Shown here: piece by piece, positions 24,261 to 36,300 of the stretch
Layout: each line of letters starts with the position of its first letter
How positions within the stretch are numbered: the first letter of the stretch is position 1
The notes under the pieces: generated by a model
Told to the model about the DNA's origin: nothing
The model's database searches: none
What the model saw: only the letters and a program-made list of their open reading frames with translations
Assembly (NCBI RefSeq): GCF_963924675.1
Contig: NC_089230.1
Span: 68,809,443-68,873,442 of the forward strand
DNA: 64,000 nucleotides
Source of the DNA: Phocoena phocoena
Taxonomy: Eukaryota > Chordata > Mammalia > Artiodactyla > Phocoenidae
Direction of reading: 5' to 3'
Position numbers and translations under genes: made by a program

Positions 24261-24917
24261 ATACATATTAACATGTCCATAATAAAAGTTTCCTCTGACT
24301 AGAATTGGTGAAGGAGGTTATTCCCAACTACCAAGCTAGTCAGAAGCCTGACTCAGCATCTCAGGTTTGAGCTTGTCCCTTACTGTACTTTCTTCTGGGG
24401 CTGCTGCTTTTGTATCATCTTTCTCCTGAACAGTAAGAATTCAATGAGTCTCTCTCACTTGTGATGAAATCCAATATTATTTCATAATCTTACTTCCACA
24501 TTATTCCAGATCCTTTGTTTCCCCATACCTTAGTCTATTGTCCTTGGCAAATGGCCCATTGTTGTAGTTATTTCAGTGGCACTTTAACATTTTCAAAGAA
24601 AATCAATTATGAATTTGACATAATTCACACTCCCATACATTCATTCTAGGATGTGAAGTAATCATTCAGAAACTGAGCTTCTGACAGCTTAAAATCCTAA
24701 ATAATCTCCAATATGGATGCTGTAATTCTCCAGAATTTCTCAGAATCCAAGGCCTACTTTCTTTGCAGCATTTTGGCGGCATGAACATCATGACCCCAAC
24801 ATTTCCTATTCCCTACCTTGACGTGGTGTGGCCCATTAATTCCTCTAGTTCTTATAATATATCCTTTGCTATAAACAAGTTTTACAAAAGCAACCAAATG
24901 AGTTCCTTAGTGTAGAG

Positions 24918-25163
24918 CAGGGGTCCCCAACCCCCGGGTACCCCTGGTACCAGTCCGTGGTCTGTTAGGAACTGGACCACACAGCAGGAGGTGAGCGGCA
25001 GGCGAGCAAGCAAAGGTTCATCTGCCGCTCCCCATCGCTCGCATTACCGCCTGAACCACCACCCAACCACCGTCCCCCCACCTCCTCCCCCTCCCCCCCC
25101 ATCCATGGAAAAACTGTCTTCCACGAAACCAGTCCCTGATGCCAAAAAGGTTGGGGACCGCTT
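24918..25163 (+). mobile_element. Charlie3/MER1-type hAT non-autonomous transposon (short copy)
   Basis: Starts CAGGGGTCCCCAACC and ends GGTTGGGGACCGCTT, the inverted termini of the MER1 group. It is flanked by a perfect 8-bp target duplication GTGTAGAG (24910-24917 and 25164-25171), as expected for hAT. It carries an internal deletion relative to the copy at 37471. A 96-codon frame across it is a shadow. Confidence 0.9.
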
Positions 25164-25818
25164 GTGTAGAGGGTCTCAATCTTGGACTAATATGAACATG
25201 TTTGACACTAACCTGTTCACAATGCCCACAGGTATTCCTAAGAAACCTGATGTAATAGAGATAAAAAGTAACAATGTCTAGTACACTGTAACCTAGAGAG
25301 GAAGTGTTTTTAGATCCCATCCATTGAACTAATTCTCATAACACTATATAACTGTTTCTGCATACAGGACACCCTAAAAATGACAATTTTGACTTCAGTT
25401 TAGTCTCCACAATATTTCTAACTTTGTACGTATACTCCAAGAACCATGACAGCTTGTGTCTGGTTGACCTGTACCTTTATATTGTGACTCCAAGAGTGAA
25501 GCAGTCATAGTGAAGGTAAACACATGGTTCAAGTCTAGAGTGATAATTTTATTCCAACATACAGCTGAATATCACATGAGAGGTCCAAAATCCTAGAGAG
25601 GAAAACCTCCACAAAGACCGTAAGCTTAATATCTCCAGGGACCCACAAGCACAGGATATATACATAATCATACTCAAAGAAGCACAGTCAAAATCCCAGA
25701 AATAATAACAGCATGAGTCTCAATCTCAACCTGCTAGGGTTCAGCAGAAAAGGGTACCATAGTCTACTTGGTCTGTCTCTCTATCATGGGCCAACTGCCA
25801 CATATATGACATTCCTAC

Positions 25819-26183
25819 TGATATGGACTAAATATGTGTGGGCCCCTCAAAATTCATATGTTGAAATAATAACCCCGAGGTGATGGTATTAGAAGGTGGA
25901 GCCTTTGATAAGTGATTAGGTCGTGAGGGCAGAATCCTCATAAATGGAATTAGTGCCCTTACAGAAGAGGTCCAAGAAAGCTCCCTTGCCTCCTCTATCA
26001 TGTGAGACATGGTGAAAAGGTGCTGTCTATGAACCAGAAAGTGGGCTCTCAACAGACCAGATTCTGCTAGTGCCTTGATCTTGGACTTGCCAACCTCCAG
26101 AACTGTGAGAAATGAATTTCTATTGTTTATAAACCATCCAGTTTATGTTATTTACGTTATAGCAGCTCAAAGGAACAAATACA
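25819..26183 (+). mobile_element. Solo LTR of MaLR type (MLT1-like)
   Basis: It runs from TGATATGGACTAAATATGTG through ATTCATATGTTGAAATAATA and CCTCCAGAACTGTGAGAAAT to ...ACAAATACA. A 5-bp target duplication CCTAC flanks it (25814-25818, 26184-26188). At 365 bp it is the expected solo LTR size. There is no internal retroviral sequence. Confidence 0.85.
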
Positions 26184-26399
26184 CCTACTTTAGAATGTGA
26201 AATATGACAGCAGGAAGCCCAGCTTAGAAGGTGATCAATTCCCTTTGGTTCTATAATTTACAACTATCTTGGATGCTAATAAAATTCAACAGAAACTAGT
26301 TTTTCCTTGGTCACTTATATTATATCCACTGATCCACAAAAACTTTGATTAAAAGCAAATGAAAAAAAATTACTTCTTTTCCTAAGAAAAATGTTAATA

Positions 26400-26708
26400 C
26401 ATGCTGAACTACAAGCAGATGTGATCCATTCTCAACATAACAAATGGTATTGGGACAACTGGATATCCACATGCATAAAAATGAAATAAGACATTTACCT
26501 TACATCACATGCAAAAATTAACTCAAAATGGACCATATTTAAATAAAGTGCTAAACCTATAAAACTTCTAGAAAAAAAACATAGGAAGAAATCTTAGTGA
26601 CCCTGGGTTAGGGAAAGAGTTCTTAGATACAACACTACAAGTATGATCTATAAAAAGAAATTGGACTTCGTCAAAATTTAAAACTTTTGCACTTCATAAG
26701 ACTTCACT
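26400..26708 (+). mobile_element. LINE-1 ORF2 fragment
   Basis: Resembles the ORF2 segment just before the C-terminal domain (ACAAATGGTATTGGGACAAC, TTAACTCAAAATGGACCATA). It stops where the next L1 copy begins with an earlier part of ORF2, so it is a separate insertion. Confidence 0.6.
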
Positions 26709-26709
26709 T

Positions 26710-28830
26710 AGAAAATGAAAAAATACAAATCCAGTAAAGTTGCAAGATACAAAATCAACATAGGAAAATCAGTTGCATTTTTATACAATAACAACAAACT
26801 ATAAGAGAACTGTAAGAGAAATTTAGAAACTATGAGAGAACAAACTATGTGTCTATAAGAGAACAAGCTGTAATAGGAATTAAGGAAACAGTTCCAGCTT
26901 TTAAGAAAAGCTTCAAAACCCGTAAAAACAAACAAAAAACACTGCAGTAAATTTAACCAAGGATGTGGAGAACTGTACACTGAAAACTATAATATTGAAA
27001 GAAACTGCAGAAATCACAAACAAATGGAAAGATGTTTCATGTTCATGGATCAGAAAAATTATTATTGTTAAAATGTCCATAACTACCCAAAGCGATCTAC
27101 AGATTCAAGGCAATACCTATCAAAATTCCAATGACATTTTTCACAGAAATTAAAACAAAAATTTGTACAAAACCACAAAAGACCCCAGTAGCTAGAGTAA
27201 TCTTGAGAAAAAACAAAGCTGGATTCCTGATTTCAAACTATATTACAAAGCTACAGTAATCAAAACAGTATAGTACTAGCATAAAAACCGACATATAGAC
27301 TAACAGAACCGAACAGAGAACCCAGAAATGAATCCATGCATACATAGTCAACTAATCTCTAACAAGGGTGCCAAGAACACACAATGGGGAAAGATGGTCT
27401 CTTCAGTAAATGGTGTTGGGAAAACTGAATATCCACACACAGAAGAATGAAACTAAACTCCTATCTTAAACCACACATAAACATTAACTCAAAACAGATT
27501 GAAGACTTAAATGTAAGAAGACTTGAAACTGTAAATCTCCTAGACGAAAACATAGGAAAAAGAGGAAAAAACCTCCTTGACACTGGTCTTGGCAATGATT
27601 TTTTGGCTATAATACCAAAAGCACAGACAAGAAAAGTAAAATAGACAAGGAGGACTACATCAACCTGTAAAGCTTCTATACAGCAAAGGAAATAATTAAC
27701 AAAATTAAAAGGCAGCCTATAAAATGGGAGAACACACTTGCAAACCATCTATCTAATAAGGGGTTAATATCTGAAATATATAAGGAACATAAAACAAGTC
27801 TATGGGAAAAAAAAATTTTTAAGTGGGCGAAGAACCTGGATAGATATATTTCCAAAGACAACATACAAATGGCCAACAGGTACATGAAAAGGTGCTCACC
27901 ATCACTAATCATCAGGGAGATACAAATCAAAACTATAACAATGTATCACCTCAGACCTCTTAGGATAGCTATTATCAAAGAGACCAAATAAGTGTTGGTG
28001 AGGGTGGGGAGAAAAGGGAACCTTTGTGCACTGTTAGTAGGAGTGTAAAGTGTACAGCCATTACAGAAAACAATATGGAGGATCCTCAAAAAATTAAAAA
28101 TGGAATGTATGATTCAGCAACTCTACTTCTTGGACATATATCAAAAGGAAATGAAATCAGTATCTTGAAAAGATATCTGGACTCCCATGTTCATGCAGCA
28201 TTTTTCACAATAGCCAAAATATCGAAACAGCCTAATTGACTATTAACAAACGAATGGATAATGAAAATGTTGTGTATATACACAACAGAATATTATTCAG
28301 CCATAACAAAGAAAAAAATCCTGTTATTTGCTGCAACTTGGATGAACCTGGAGGACATTACGCTAAGTGAAATAAGCCAGACAGAGAAAGACACTGTATG
28401 ATCTCACTCGTATGTAAAAAAGTCAAAATCATAGAAGCAGAGAGTAGAATGGTGGTTGCCAGGGACTGGGGGGTGGGGGAAAGAGAACTGTTGGCCAAAG
28501 TGTACAAACATTCAGTTATAAGATAAATAGGTTCTAGGGATCTAATGTACAGTATGGTGACTACAATTAATACTGTATTGTATATTTCTAATTTGCTAAG
28601 GAAGTAAATCCTAAGTGTTCTCAATACACGTACTCTCTCACACACAAACATACACACACACATACAGTAAATATGTGAAGTGATGGATATGTTAAATTAA
28701 CTTGATTGTAGTCATTTCATAATGTATATGTATATAAAATCTTCATCTGGCACACCTGAAATATATATAATTTTATTTATCAATTCTCCTCAACAGATGT
28801 GGAAAAAACTAAGCATTCATTTAAAAAAAA
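26710..28830 (+). mobile_element. LINE-1, 5'-truncated, ORF2 part and 3' UTR
   Basis: About 2.1 kb in plus orientation. The ORF2 remnant is recognisable in broken pieces (26965-27153; 27447-27644 with the WENI-like 'LLDENIGKRGK'; 28024-28239 ending FFTIAKISKQPN). The 3' UTR then continues to an A-rich end near 28820-28860. Inactive: many stops and frameshifts. Confidence 0.75.
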
Positions 28831-28859
28831 AAAGAAACAAAGAAAGAAAAAAGAAAATG

Positions 28860-29515
28860 AAAAGACAAGGCTTAGGCTAGGAGAAAATGTTTGGAAATAA
28901 TATATCTGATACAGGACTTGTATCCGGAATACATAAAAAACTATTACAACTCTGTAATAAAAACACAAGTAACGACCTTCTCCCAAAAATGGACTAAAGT
29001 TTTATATGGACAGTTCACCGAAGATAACAAATGGCTTAAAAAGCACATGAAAAGATGCTCAATATCATTAGTCATTAGGGAAATGCAAATTAAACCACAA
29101 GATACCACTATACATCCACTAGAATGGCTGTAATTAAAAAGACAGACAATACCAAGTTTGGTGAGAATATAGAGAAACTAGAACCCTCATGCATTGCTGG
29201 GAAGAATGCAAAATGGTACATACAGAATGTAAAATGGTACATACAGTCACTTTGCAAAAATAATCTGACAGCTTCATAAATTCACTATCCAATTCTATTA
29301 ACAAAGCACCCCAACAAATATAACCATGTTGACAAAAAGAAATGTATATGAATGTTCATAGCAACACTAACTGGCAACAAGCCGAATGTCCATTAAATGG
29401 AGTGGATGGATAAATAAAATGTATTATATCCATATGATTGAATATAATCCAATAAAAATAATAAAAAGGAATGAAATACTTCATAGCTTTTACTCCACTT
29501 AGAGAGAATACTCAT
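28860..29515 (+). mobile_element. LINE-1 ORF2 3' fragment
   Basis: A third L1 piece in the same orientation: ACAAATGGCTTAAAAAGCAC followed by GGGAAATGCAAATTAA... again represents ORF2 sequence already seen at about 27850, so it is a different copy. It contains a near-tandem AAAATGGTACATACAG repeat at about 29209-29246. Confidence 0.7.
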
Positions 29516-29519
29516 ATAT

Positions 29520-30220
29520 CTTGCTATGTGTTTATGGGATGTGACCCAAAGCCCCTCTGAAGGTATTGTGTAAAATACAGTACATGCACCATACAGCTTT
29601 TCAGAAAGCCATAAAATTCTGAATCACATCTGGCTTCAATGGTTTCACATAAGGACTGTGGAATTCACAGAGGATTAATAACTTTCCCAAGCCCTCCTAA
29701 TACATTCAAGTATTTTATACCTTATAATAACCTATATTAAGCAACATCCATTTCCCAACTACAAATTAGTTCTTGTTTTAATGTTTCTTAAATGACTGAA
29801 CATGAAGCACACAGTTAATGTGTACTATGTAATCGTGACTTATTTTAGAATTTAAATTTTAAGCAAATTAGTGTCATTTAAGACACAGATCTCTAGCTGT
29901 CCGAATTTCCTCTGATTTAACCCATCAAATTCACAGAATCAATTTGAAACTAATGAAAAAGAAAATACTGATGAATATATATTAAACATTGCTTAAAACA
30001 TTAATGGCTCAAAATCATATTACTTTTCCCAGAAAATATTAGCTACAATTCAGAGGTACCTGATATAAAGGTTTAAAAATACTTCTAAAATACGAACTAA
30101 CCCAGAATCAGAGACGGAAAACAAAATCTTCTGAAAGCCTTTTCCATGGCAAAGCACAGTCTATGAAAAAGAAACTTTCAAACCTCCCCAGCTGTCAGGA
30201 ATATAAGATTAAAAGCAGCA
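29520..30220. other. Intron 1 sequence, no gene seen
   Basis: AT-rich with no recognised exon, RNA gene or definite repeat. Confidence 0.5.
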
Positions 30221-30224
30221 AGGA

Positions 30225-31210
30225 GCCGCTAATTCACTCTGCAAGATGGCAGAAATTCTAAAACCTTATAAACAACCAGTGTTGTAGAATGTTTAGTAGG
30301 GTCTTTTGGAGGTCAATTTGGCAATACAAACATTTTACATGGGTATACCACTAAACTAAAGATTCTGGTTCCACAAAACAATCCTAACCAAATGCTGCCG
30401 CACACATACAAAGACATTGATACAAGGGTTTTCTGACACTTTCTGTAATCCAAAATATTGGAAACAACCCAAATGTCACTAGTAGAAGATTGTTTAATAA
30501 ATTGCGGTATGTGCACACTATAAAATGTTTTATTTAAAAAGAATTAAGTCGGGCTTCCCTGGTGGCACAGTGGTTGAGAATCTGCCTGCCAATGCAGGGA
30601 ACATGGGTTCGAGCCCTGGTCCAGGAAGATCCCACATGCCGCGGAGCAAAAAAGCCCATGTGCCACAACTACTGAGCCTGCGCTCTAGAGCTGGCGAGCC
30701 ACAAATACCGAGCCCAAGTGCCATACCTACTGAAGCCTGCACGCCTAGAACCTGTGCTCCGCAACAAGAGAAGCTACTGCAATGAGAAGCCCGCGCACCA
30801 CAACAAAGAGTAGCCCCCGCTCGCCGCAACTAAAGCCTGCACGCAGCAATGAAGACCCAACACAGGCAAAAATAAACAAATAAATAAAATGAAAAAAAAA
30901 TTTTTTTAATAAAAAAATAAAAAGAATGAAGTAGTTTTGAATTTACTGCCATTGAATGATGATCAGGATATACTATCAGGTGAAAAAAATGTACAGCACA
31001 GAACAATACGTATTACATGATTCTGCTATTTACACTTGAACATATAAATGAATTACATTTATTTGAATGCACAGGAAAATGTCTAGAAAGATACTCAACT
31101 TTTGTAACTAGTTACACCTCTGGAGTGAAGAGTAGAACAGGATAGGGAGGATGACACCTTTGTATTGCTTGTATTTTTAAATAAAAAGAATGCCATTTTT
31201 ATAACTTAAA
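30225..31210 (+). mobile_element. Old LINE (HAL1/L1M-like) 3' region, split by a SINE
   Basis: The left part contains CAATTTGGCAATACAAACAT and TTGGAAACAACCCAAATG. The right part resumes after the SINE with AAAGAATGAAGTAG and GTACAGCACAGAACAATACG. Together they read as one diverged LINE 3' end. Confidence 0.5.
30551..30917 (+). mobile_element. CHR-type SINE, long form
   Basis: Nearly complete long form with the 'CCGCTCGCCGCAACTA' segment and an AAATAAATAAA-type tail. Flanks AAAAAGAATTAAGT / AAAAAGAATGAAGT are a target duplication with one mismatch. Confidence 0.92.
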
Positions 31211-31874
31211 AAAGAAAGTAGTTAAAAAATGGAGACTATTAATACTATGTACTGGAGAGTTAAAAAAACTAATCACATAGAAGTGTTTTTATCTATCTGA
31301 CTTAAAGAATGTTTCTACTACATAGAAAACTGTGTTAGAACTGACTTTCAGGGTATGCCAAGGACGATTACATTTCTATGGATAATTAACACCAGTGACC
31401 CCACCCCAAACAATGACTTCACTGGCTCCTAGTAAATCAAACTCTACAGAGAGATTATATATTAGGGTCCAATTTCTAGAAATGAGTTTTATATCATCAA
31501 AAAATATTAAAGATCAAAAATAAAATAAACATGTTTCAAAGATGTTTACTGGATATTTAAATATTCCTTTGAAGGAATTTTTCTGCAGTCTTCTTAAAAA
31601 TATATATCCACTGGCCTAAGAGACCTCCATTTTCTGGTAAATTTTCCTATAGCAAGCACAGGCATTTTTCACTGCTTCAAGAACTTTAAAATCTTCTAGG
31701 ATCTTTTATCTTGACAATGTTTAGTTTACTTCCAAGATAATGTTCATCAATGCCTCTGAAAGTACCTGAAAAAAGAATGCTGAGAGTAGGGCATAACCAT
31801 AATAGTGGAATTTTGTTAGTTATGGAGTTTTAGGGTTAGCAAGAGAGTAAAAATGGAAAGATTATCTGTATATA
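31211..31874. other. Intron 1 sequence, no gene seen
   Basis: AT-rich, nothing recognised. Confidence 0.5.
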
Positions 31875-31886
31875 AAACTTAACCTC

Positions 31887-32193
31887 GGGCTTCCCTGGTG
31901 GCGCAGTGGTTGAGGGTCCGCCTGCCAATGCAGGGGACACGGGTTTGAGCCCTGGTCCAGGAGGGTCCCACATGCTGTGGAGCAACAAAGCCCGTGTGCC
32001 ACAGCTGCTGAGCCTGCGCTCTGGAGCCCGCGAGCCACAGCTGCTGGGCCTGCGTGCCCGGCAACAGGAGAGGCCACCGCGGTGAGAAGCCCGCGCACCG
32101 CAGCGGGGAGCGGCCCCCGCTCGCCGCAACTAGAGAGGGCCTGCACGCAGCAACGAAGACCCAACACAGCCAAAAACAAATAAATTTAAAAAG
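31887..32193 (+). mobile_element. CHR-type SINE, long form, GC-rich copy
   Basis: Long form with unusually many intact CpGs (GCCACCGCGGTGAGAAGC, CAGCGGGGAGCGGCCCCC). Flanking AAACTTAACCT is present on both sides. Frames of 61-105 codons across it are shadows. Confidence 0.9.
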
Positions 32194-32247
32194 AAACTTA
32201 ACCTCTATTTAAAAATTTTTCTTCTAGATAGACTTACTGTGCTAACA

Positions 32248-32250
<3 letters not shown>

Positions 32251-32281
<31 letters not shown>
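32251..32281 (+). repeat. (AC)n microsatellite
   Basis: About 15 perfect AC units in intron 1, next to a short G run at 32287-32293. Confidence 0.95.
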
Positions 32282-32285
<4 letters not shown>

Positions 32286-32329
32286 TGGGGGGGGTAGTAA
32301 TCCAAAGGAACCCGTCAACTGAAAGAGCT

Positions 32330-33365
32330 CCCAACAGCCAAAACAGGAACAATTTGAGCAACAAAATACAGTAGTGTTAAATTATAACACAAAGTATAAA
32401 ACAAATATCCATGAGTCCATACTGATGTAAATAAATAAATGAATAAATAAATGTGGGAAAAGAGACAAACTTCCCATGTAAAAGAATCATGAATAATTTA
32501 TCTAGACACCACGCTCAAGGAGATAGAGCATAACTTCCCACCTCTTAAGTGTAGTGACTTCCTTCCAAAGAGTACATAATGGAAAGGGTGAATAAAGAGT
32601 ACCTTTACAGTGGAGAAACCTACAAACACTACTGAGCCAGGTGATCAAGGTCAACATCAAGTGTTAGGTCATATTGTTAACAGGTACCCTTAATATGACT
32701 GTGATGACAAGGGCACTTTACCTGTGAGGTCTTCCTGCCAAAAAACCTTAACCCCAGTCTAATCAAGAAAAAATCATTAGACAAATTCCAATTGAGGCAT
32801 TTTCACAATACCTGACCAGTACTCAAAACTTAAGGTCACCAAAAACAAGAAAAGTTTGAGAAATCATTACAGCACAAAGGAGACTAAGCAGATATGACAA
32901 CTAAGTGTAATGTGTATTCTGGATAGGATTCTGGAACAGGAAAAACACTACGATAAAAAAACTGAGAGGGTTCCCTTGGTGGCGCAGTGGTTGAGAGTCT
33001 GCCTGCCGATGCATGGGACACGGGTTCGTGCCCCGGTCCGGGAAGATCCCAAATGCCGTGGAGCGGCTGGGCCCGTGAGCCATGGCTGCTGAGCCTGCGC
33101 ATCCGGAGCCTGTGCTCCGCAACGGGAGAGGCCACAACAGTGAGAGGCCCGCGTACCGCAAAAAAAACAAAAAAAAAAAAACTGAGAAAATATGAATACA
33201 GTATGGACTTTAATGATACTATATCAATAAAGGTTCATTAACTGTGACAAATGTACCACACGAATGTAAGATGTGACTAATGTGGGAAACTGGCCCTGGG
33301 GTATATGGGAATTCACTGTACTGTCTTCACAATGTTTCTGTAAATCTAAAACTATTCTAATAAGA
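32330..33365 (+). mobile_element. Old LINE-1 (L1M-type) 3' region, split by a SINE
   Basis: Paralogous to 1200-2040: shared TTTGAGCAACAAAAT, CATGAGTCCATA, CCACCTCTTAAGTGT and TTTCTGTAAATCTAAAACTA in the same order. The SINE at 32968 interrupts it near its 3' end. Confidence 0.75.
32968..33180 (+). mobile_element. CHR-type SINE, short form
   Basis: Head GGGTTCCCTTGGTGGCGCAG is slightly changed; B-box-like GGTTCGTGCCCC is intact. Target duplication AAAAAACTGAGA on both sides. Confidence 0.9.
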
Positions 33366-33369
33366 AATG

Positions 33370-36300
33370 TGTTCTAAAAAAACATTTTTATTTGTTAAAA
33401 TTTTTCATTAATATGTTCATTTTCAAGCTTGATATTTGGCTATTTTTAACAAGTGAAGTACTTTCTAAAATAAACAAAAGATAATACAGTTGGCCATGTA
33501 TTAATCTAAACTTTAGAATTTTTCTTAGATAATGCAAAAGATTAAGCAAGAATACTGACATTCTAAAACCTAGTTTAACATAATTATATTTTTAACTCTT
33601 TAATCACCCAAGTTTCAAATAAACATGGTTGCAAGCTAATATTATCTGATTTGTCCTCCTCTGTCTTTCCACTGGTACATTGATATATAACCACCCTTGG
33701 ATATATACAATGTTTAAACGGTTCTGGAAACTTAGAATACTGGTTAAAAATCTGTCCGGCCTCAGGATAAATTAAACAATGCATAGAGCCCTACAGCAGA
33801 AATACAAGACCAGGAGGATGGTAAGAGATTTCTTAGGTATCTGCCAATAGGAATCTTCACCTCCGAGAGCTCTCTATTCTAAAGAAGGTGCGAAAGTAAC
33901 CTGAGTTGTTTCCCCCCTCTTACCATATTAGCCATCTGTACATACCTCTTTCCAGATGCATTCAGGAGACTACAATTTCCACAGATGCAAATGAAGAAGG
34001 AAAACACATGGACAGTGATGGAATCATAACCAAATCTCACTCTGGGGGAGGAGTTTTTCCATGTACTGTTTCTGGCAAACTATAGACTGTTCAAAATATC
34101 CAGGAATAAATTTAAATTCCCTGGACATGTTTTGCTTGGCTCACACAGTGTTTTTCGGGTTTCCCCACCTCCCCCCCCAGACATTTTGAATTAGATGCCA
34201 ATATTTCAAAATTGGGACCATGCACATAAAAATCTGGATTTCTAGTTCTTCTTGGAAGACTCAGAAGATCTAGTAATACTGGGTCAAGAAACCCACGTAG
34301 CAGTGAAAAGCAGGAAGGTAGCAACTGGGAAATCAGGGAGGAGCTCTCTGGTTCTTCACTGCTCCTTCCCTACCCAAGTGCTCCATTTATTTGACATTCC
34401 TGGGGTTTACAGGCATCTAGTGTTGTCACTGCTAGCACAGACAAACAGTTAAGTAGTGAAAGCAGTTTTTAACACAGGAGCACTAAGCTACATTAGGTCA
34501 TCAATAAATATCAAACATTTGTCCACAAAATAGGTTCATCCAACAGCCCTTCAGCTGAAGATCTGGCTATGGACATGTATATTTTCCAGTACTAAGTGTC
34601 CACGCCTCGGAATCCAGAGATGTAGTCAAGAGAGTTATTGAACAAAATGATTTTTTCTTTACATTTCACTGGTATTTATCATGATTTATCTGGACCCATA
34701 ATTATCTGTATATTTTATGTATGTAAGTCAGAGGACTGACAACTTACTACATTTTTGTAGTTAATTAATTTTTCCCTTAAAATTTGGACTATTATTTGTA
34801 TTAGGATTAGAAAAAAAAAGTTATTTGCTCACATAATAACTGGAAAAGATCAGAGTGATGATGACACAACTGGAATCCTGAATTTACAAAACCATACATA
34901 CCAAAGGCTCCCATCTTACCCTATTCATCTACCCCATCAACCCTTGCTGTACTGTAAAAGTAGTTAGGAAAAAATTTTTTGAGTTCAAATTTTCAGAGAA
35001 ACTATGAGTTCAGGAGTACAGAAACAACTCTTAAAAAAAACAAACAAACACTGAACTCAGATAACAGCAACAGTGTGATATGTCTCTTTGAAGACCCTTC
35101 TTTTCCAAATTATCCTTCCTCAAATTACCCGTATTTCCCCATTTTTATTTATCTGCTCAAAACCTTATCTACTTAAGATATACCCACATATTAGTCTAGA
35201 TGTTCCTTAACAGGTAGTTGCATTTTCCCACACTGATGAAATAGGGGGTTTGAGTGAGGATGCAAAGTGGGGCTCACAGAAATATGAGAACAGTGGTTAC
35301 TTGGGAAAGAGGGCAGGGAAGGGAGAAGGAATGAAAATGAAGTGTTAAGGAGCCCTCCTCCCCCGCCAAAAAAAAAAAAAAAACTGCTCACAACTATTAT
35401 TTCTAAATCGGACAGCAAGCTTGCCTACTACTCAGAAAAATAGTAGGAAACCCTTCTTTCCTCCATGGCATCCTGTTCCTAGAATACAAAATAACACTAA
35501 AGCATACTCTGCTAATAAAAAGACTGTTGTGATTAGCTGGGAATTTACGTCCACTAACAACACAGAAAAGTATGCTTAAAGTTCTAAAAGAATACCAAGG
35601 GTACACCAACAAAATTAAAACGATTACTGTTAATTAAATTGCCATACCGTGTCACCTGAAGGGAGCTTTTAAAAAAAGTAACTTGTTAGTAAGTTACAAT
35701 ATATACAATATACTTGAATTTCATTTAGTAAGATACAACATATACTACGTATTTCAATTTCATGTTATATTTTCTTGCAGGAACCAACCAGCAAGAAACA
35801 AAAATGTACTTGATAGTAATACATATTATAAATTATTTTCCTATTATTTTTACTGTTGCAAAGAATTCTATTTTCCTTTAAGATGAGGAGACTCACCTCT
35901 TTGTAATTATAATCTTTCTCTAGTACATCACACCTTTACTGAATGTCACGTCAAAGACTTAAATAATGTACCATTCTTTCCACTGCAGGGGGAAAAAACT
36001 CCTATTTGTAACTTTATTAAAAAGCACATTTTTTTCTTTTCAAAAGCACTCACTGTATACATAGTAATTATAAGCTAGGGTTTTTTTTTTTTTTTTTAAA
36101 TCGGCTCCTCTACAGGAAATATAATTTGCTTTTAAAATTTTATTTAAAATACTAACTGGATAAATGCTCCATTGGGAAAATCATCATCTACAGAGTCAGG
36201 GCCATCAGTTTTATCTTCAATAATATCTCTACCCAAAGCTGTCACAAATAGTGAAGTTAAAGCAGTAGGACCAGGAGGTAAGAAACCCCTCAAATAGGAT

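Noticed and set aside
32251..32281. Possible CRISPR-like or satellite array
   Set aside because: It is a plain AC microsatellite; no spacer structure or longer period is present.
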